A stretch of 64,000 nucleotides of DNA from Bacteroidota bacterium. Its GTDB lineage: Bacteria; Bacteroidota; Bacteroidia; Bacteroidales; GCA-2711565. The position numbers were made by a program, and so were the translations under genes. Below are positions 61,562 to 64,000 of this stretch, one piece after another. Positions within the stretch are counted from its first letter, which is position 1. The number at the start of each line of letters is the position of its first letter. The stretch covers positions 24,288-88,287 of the forward strand of contig JAHIVC010000025.1 of NCBI GenBank assembly GCA_018816945.1, read 5' to 3'. The notes beneath the pieces were generated by a model that saw only the letters and a program-made list of their open reading frames with translations, was not told where the DNA came from and made no database searches.

Positions 61562-62476
61562 ATGACACTTAAGTTTAAAGTTGATTTTATTTTGCTTTTA
61601 TTCGTAATTAGTTGCACTTCAAAAAATGAAAATAAGGAAAGCAACTTTGCAAACAACATAAGATTCAATCATTTATATGTTGTTATTGATGATTCTACGT
61701 ACAATCATCTTTTTGAATGTATTCAAATATTGAGTGATTTCTCGTATACTAAAGAACAAACTGTTAATACTGGAGAGAGTGCATGGTCCGGTAAGTATTT
61801 ATTTGGAAGACATCAATATTTAGAGATATTTAAACCCGAAGGAGATAAGAAAGGAAAATTTGGAGAATTGGGCCTTGGATTCATAACCGACAAATCAGGA
61901 ACCTTAAATTCCGTTCGAAATACATGGAAAAGAAAAAAAGAAAGGACCTCATATTCAGACAGAGAAATTGTTCGTGAAGGCAGATCTTACCCTTTGTTCC
62001 AATTAGCCAGTATAGAACAAAGTGACTCTGTAAGAATATTTTCCTGGCTCATGGAATATCAGAAGGAAGAAATGAAGAGTGTTGGTTTTACCGATCAGGA
62101 CCATAAAGAGGTGATAAGTTGGAAAGAATATTCTGTTCGGAGAAGGGCAGCAGATTTAAAAGTCATTCCTGATTCTATTAAATTTGAAAAAGCATTCGAT
62201 AGGGTTACACAGTTATATTTAACACTTACCCAGGATGAGCTTGACAGTTTGAAAAAGTCTCTGCTATATTTTGGATTTACTGAAAAAGGAAACAGTTTGA
62301 TTAGTCAGGATATTACGATTAATTATAAAATTTCTCACCATAAAGTATTTGTACTGAATCAGATACACTTTAAGATCACAGGCTCACTGAAAGAGGGGAT
62401 ATATCGATATGAAAATTTGGAATTTAGGATTAACGAACATGATGCAAGCCTAAAATTTTTGTATAATTGCGATTAA
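61562..62476 (+). CDS. DUF5829-type lipoprotein
   Basis: 304 residues with an N-terminal helix ending LFVISCTS, a lipobox. The conserved opening FNHLYVVIDDSTYNHLFECIQILSDFSYTKEQTVNTGESAWSGKYLFGRHQYLEIFKPEG matches my memory of DUF5829. The strands, and positions of histidine and glutamate in H-L-Y and Y-L-E-I-F, resemble a glyoxalase/VOC fold. The second half (about 215-304, LTQDELDSLKKSLLYFGFTE) may be a second half-barrel. It is probably anchored in the outer membrane and faces the periplasm. The following serine hydrolase gene starts 18 nt later, so they are likely co-transcribed. Confidence 0.7.
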   Translation: MTLKFKVDFILLLFVISCTSKNENKESNFANNIRFNHLYVVIDDSTYNHLFECIQILSDFSYTKEQTVNTGESAWSGKYLFGRHQYLEIFKPEGDKKGKFGELGLGFITDKSGTLNSVRNTWKRKKERTSYSDREIVREGRSYPLFQLASIEQSDSVRIFSWLMEYQKEEMKSVGFTDQDHKEVISWKEYSVRRRAADLKVIPDSIKFEKAFDRVTQLYLTLTQDELDSLKKSLLYFGFTEKGNSLISQDITINYKISHHKVFVLNQIHFKITGSLKEGIYRYENLEFRINEHDASLKFLYNCD

Positions 62477-62494
62477 ATAAATAATTAAAAAACA

Positions 62495-63610
62495 ATGAAA
62501 AAAAAATTCATCCTTCCTTTAATCATGCTACTCTGCTGTAACTTGGGCCATGGCCAGGTTTCACAATCAGAAAACAACATTAGCGACAAAGAAAATGTTT
62601 TAACTGCCAAGCAGAAGAAATTGGTTTACGAAAACTTAAAAAATTTCCACGATCAAACTCAGGTTTCATTTGCCGTTATTAAAAATGGGGCAGTCGGTTT
62701 TTATGGGGTAAAACGAGAAAATGATCTACTTTCTGATAGTCCTAATGCCGATAAAGTATTTGAGATTGGATCGATCACAAAGGTCTTCACTTCTACCCTA
62801 TTGGCCAATTTTGTTCTGGACGGAAAGCTTGAGGCAGATGATAAAATTAATGATTACCTCAAAATAAAATTGAAGGATGGTATTCAAATTTCATTCAAAC
62901 AACTGGCCAATCACACTTCAGGCTTGGCCCGTATGCCTTCCAACTTTAATTTTGCGGCTGCACTCAGTCCGGATAACCCCTATAAAAATTTCGATGAAAA
63001 AATGTTGGAATGGTATCTTACTCAAGCATTGAAACTTGAATATGCTCAAGGAACCAAATCAGAATATTCAAACCTAGGCGTAGGTTTATTGTCGTACACC
63101 TTATGCAAAATTGTTGATACCGATTTCCAAAGCCTTTTAAAATCATACATTTTTTCGAAATACAAAATGGCCAGCAGCACCACCATTCGTGATGAAATTG
63201 CCGAAAAATTAGTTATTGGGCGCGATAGTATCGGAAAAGAAACCTCCAATTGGGATTTAAATGCCATGGCAGGTGCAGGAGCAATCTTATCGTCGGTCGA
63301 GGATTTATCAAAATTTGCCTTGGCACAATTTGATATTGCCAATAAAGAACTTGCCCTTACAAGAGTGAAAACTTTTGCCGACCCGGGAAGTATGGATGTA
63401 TGCCTGGGATGGTTTATAAATAAAAGTAAATCGGGTTCGGAATGGTACTTTCACAATGGTGGCACAGGCGGTTACCGTTCGGCAATGGCTCTTGATATAA
63501 ACAAAAAAAATGGGATCATTATTCTCTCTAATGTTTCATCTTTTCACCCAAATTCAAGAAAAATAGACGAGTTATGCTTTGCTCTAATGAAAACACTCGA
63601 TGTAAAATAA
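62495..63610 (+). CDS. Class C beta-lactamase-family serine hydrolase
   Basis: 371 residues with a signal peptide (ending near LGHGQ). It carries the class C / PBP-like active site: S93-x-x-K96 in GSITKVF, Y191-S-N193 in EYSNLG and H320-N-G-G (in place of K-T-G) near the C-terminus. The overall length and order match class C and esterase-like family members. Activity may be as D-alanyl-D-alanine peptidase, esterase or beta-lactamase; an HNGG third motif is common in the non-lactamase group. It is exported to the periplasm and transcribed with the DUF5829 lipoprotein. Confidence 0.88.
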   Translation: MKKKFILPLIMLLCCNLGHGQVSQSENNISDKENVLTAKQKKLVYENLKNFHDQTQVSFAVIKNGAVGFYGVKRENDLLSDSPNADKVFEIGSITKVFTSTLLANFVLDGKLEADDKINDYLKIKLKDGIQISFKQLANHTSGLARMPSNFNFAAALSPDNPYKNFDEKMLEWYLTQALKLEYAQGTKSEYSNLGVGLLSYTLCKIVDTDFQSLLKSYIFSKYKMASSTTIRDEIAEKLVIGRDSIGKETSNWDLNAMAGAGAILSSVEDLSKFALAQFDIANKELALTRVKTFADPGSMDVCLGWFINKSKSGSEWYFHNGGTGGYRSAMALDINKKNGIIILSNVSSFHPNSRKIDELCFALMKTLDVK

Positions 63611-63704
63611 TACAGCGGCAATCTTCTTTCAACTTAAGTCAAGAAATATTGAAAGTAAGGTCAATCTTTAAATAATTCTTAAAAATATTTGGAATTTAAA
63701 AATT

Positions 63705-63728
63705 ATATTTAGACATTTGTCTAAATAT
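63705..63728 (+). promoter_or_regulatory. Palindromic operator of the ArsR/SdpR-type gene
   Basis: ATATTTAGACA-TT-TGTCTAAATAT is a perfect 11-bp inverted repeat with a 2-nt centre, ending 8 nt before the start codon at 63737. This is the expected place and form of an autoregulatory ArsR-family operator. Confidence 0.75.
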
Positions 63729-63736
63729 CTAAATTA

Positions 63737-63994
63737 ATGAATTCCCTATTTAAGGCTTTAAACGACAAAACCCGCCGCGAAATTCTGGAAATGCTTAAGG
63801 GGGCTGATATGACCGCAGGTGATATTGCCAACAAATTTGAAATGACAAAACCCAGTATTTCGCATCATCTCTCTATTCTAAAACAAGCCAATTTAGTAAT
63901 CGACCTCAGAAAAGGTCAATTTATTTATTATTCACTGAATACAACTATTATGGACGATATTGCAAAATGGTTTATTCAATTTAAAACTAATTAA
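63737..63994 (+). CDS. SdpR-type ArsR-family transcriptional repressor
   Basis: 85 residues, short for ArsR proteins, with a full winged helix: LFKALNDKTRREILEMLKGADMTAGDIANKFEMTKPSISHHLSILKQANLVIDLRKGQFIYYSLNTTIMDDIAKWF. There are no cysteines in metal-binding positions. It resembles SdpR-like autorepressors (NDKTRREIL, MTKPSISHHL), which are usually followed by an SdpI-type membrane gene; that position is just outside the window. It is probably autoregulated through the palindrome at 63705-63728. Confidence 0.88.
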   Translation: MNSLFKALNDKTRREILEMLKGADMTAGDIANKFEMTKPSISHHLSILKQANLVIDLRKGQFIYYSLNTTIMDDIAKWFIQFKTN

Positions 63995-64000
63995 TAAAAA

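Overview
The window is AT-rich chromosomal DNA of a Bacteroidota bacterium, most like the Bacteroidales/Marinilabiliales side of the phylum. The support is: TonB-dependent receptors that begin with carboxypeptidase-regulatory-like domains, a DUF4249 partner protein, a type IX secretion (T9SS) sorting domain, large FtsX-type permeases of the 790-residue Bacteroidota kind, almost no Shine-Dalgarno sites, and TTTG / TAnnTTTG promoter boxes. I see no phage, insertion sequence, CRISPR array or rRNA. One tRNA (Met, CAT) is present.

Layout. 1-4700: the 3' part of a HAMP-class III nucleotide cyclase, an HD hydrolase, a universal stress protein and ligA. 4705-7653 (minus): an ECF sigma operon with a membrane anti-sigma-like protein and two secreted beta-repeat proteins. 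8039-10569: a decayed methyltransferase, a DMT exporter overlapping a saccharopine-dehydrogenase-like gene, and tRNA-Met. 10863-17371 (minus): a TonB receptor / DUF4249 / MG2-like outer-membrane system. 17777-21488 (minus): a BNR-propeller lipoprotein, a repeat protein and a small HExxH membrane protein. 21645-31766: three tandem FtsX permeases divergent from an NtrC-type regulator and its kinase. 31850-44214: secreted and surface proteins (S9 peptidase, T9SS cargo, fibre-like protein, VPS10-like propeller, TonB receptor) plus two overlapping flavodoxin-fold genes. 44268-50204: an ankyrin-PPP phosphatase, a CotH-like protein, an HD-PycTM-like membrane protein and an acyl-CoA synthetase. 51251-54673: an arsR-arsM-copA metal(loid) resistance operon. 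55325-63994: a broken PAS kinase, thymidylate synthase, a frameshifted four-helix-bundle (S23-type) cassette, a Nudix protein, a methyltransferase, a DUF5829 lipoprotein, a serine hydrolase and an SdpR-type repressor with its operator.

The most distinctive signals are: (1) a ~95 bp leader with two mini-ORFs, duplicated upstream of two unrelated minus-strand genes; (2) paralogous HD domains, one beside a class III cyclase and one fused to a PycTM-like membrane module; (3) gene-end relics (a DUF4249 tail and an FtsX permease tail) left where tandem copies were lost; (4) three decaying genes: a kinase with an in-frame UGA, a frameshifted S23-type protein between inverted repeats, and a truncated methyltransferase. 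All calls come from reading the sequence by eye; no database search was run.
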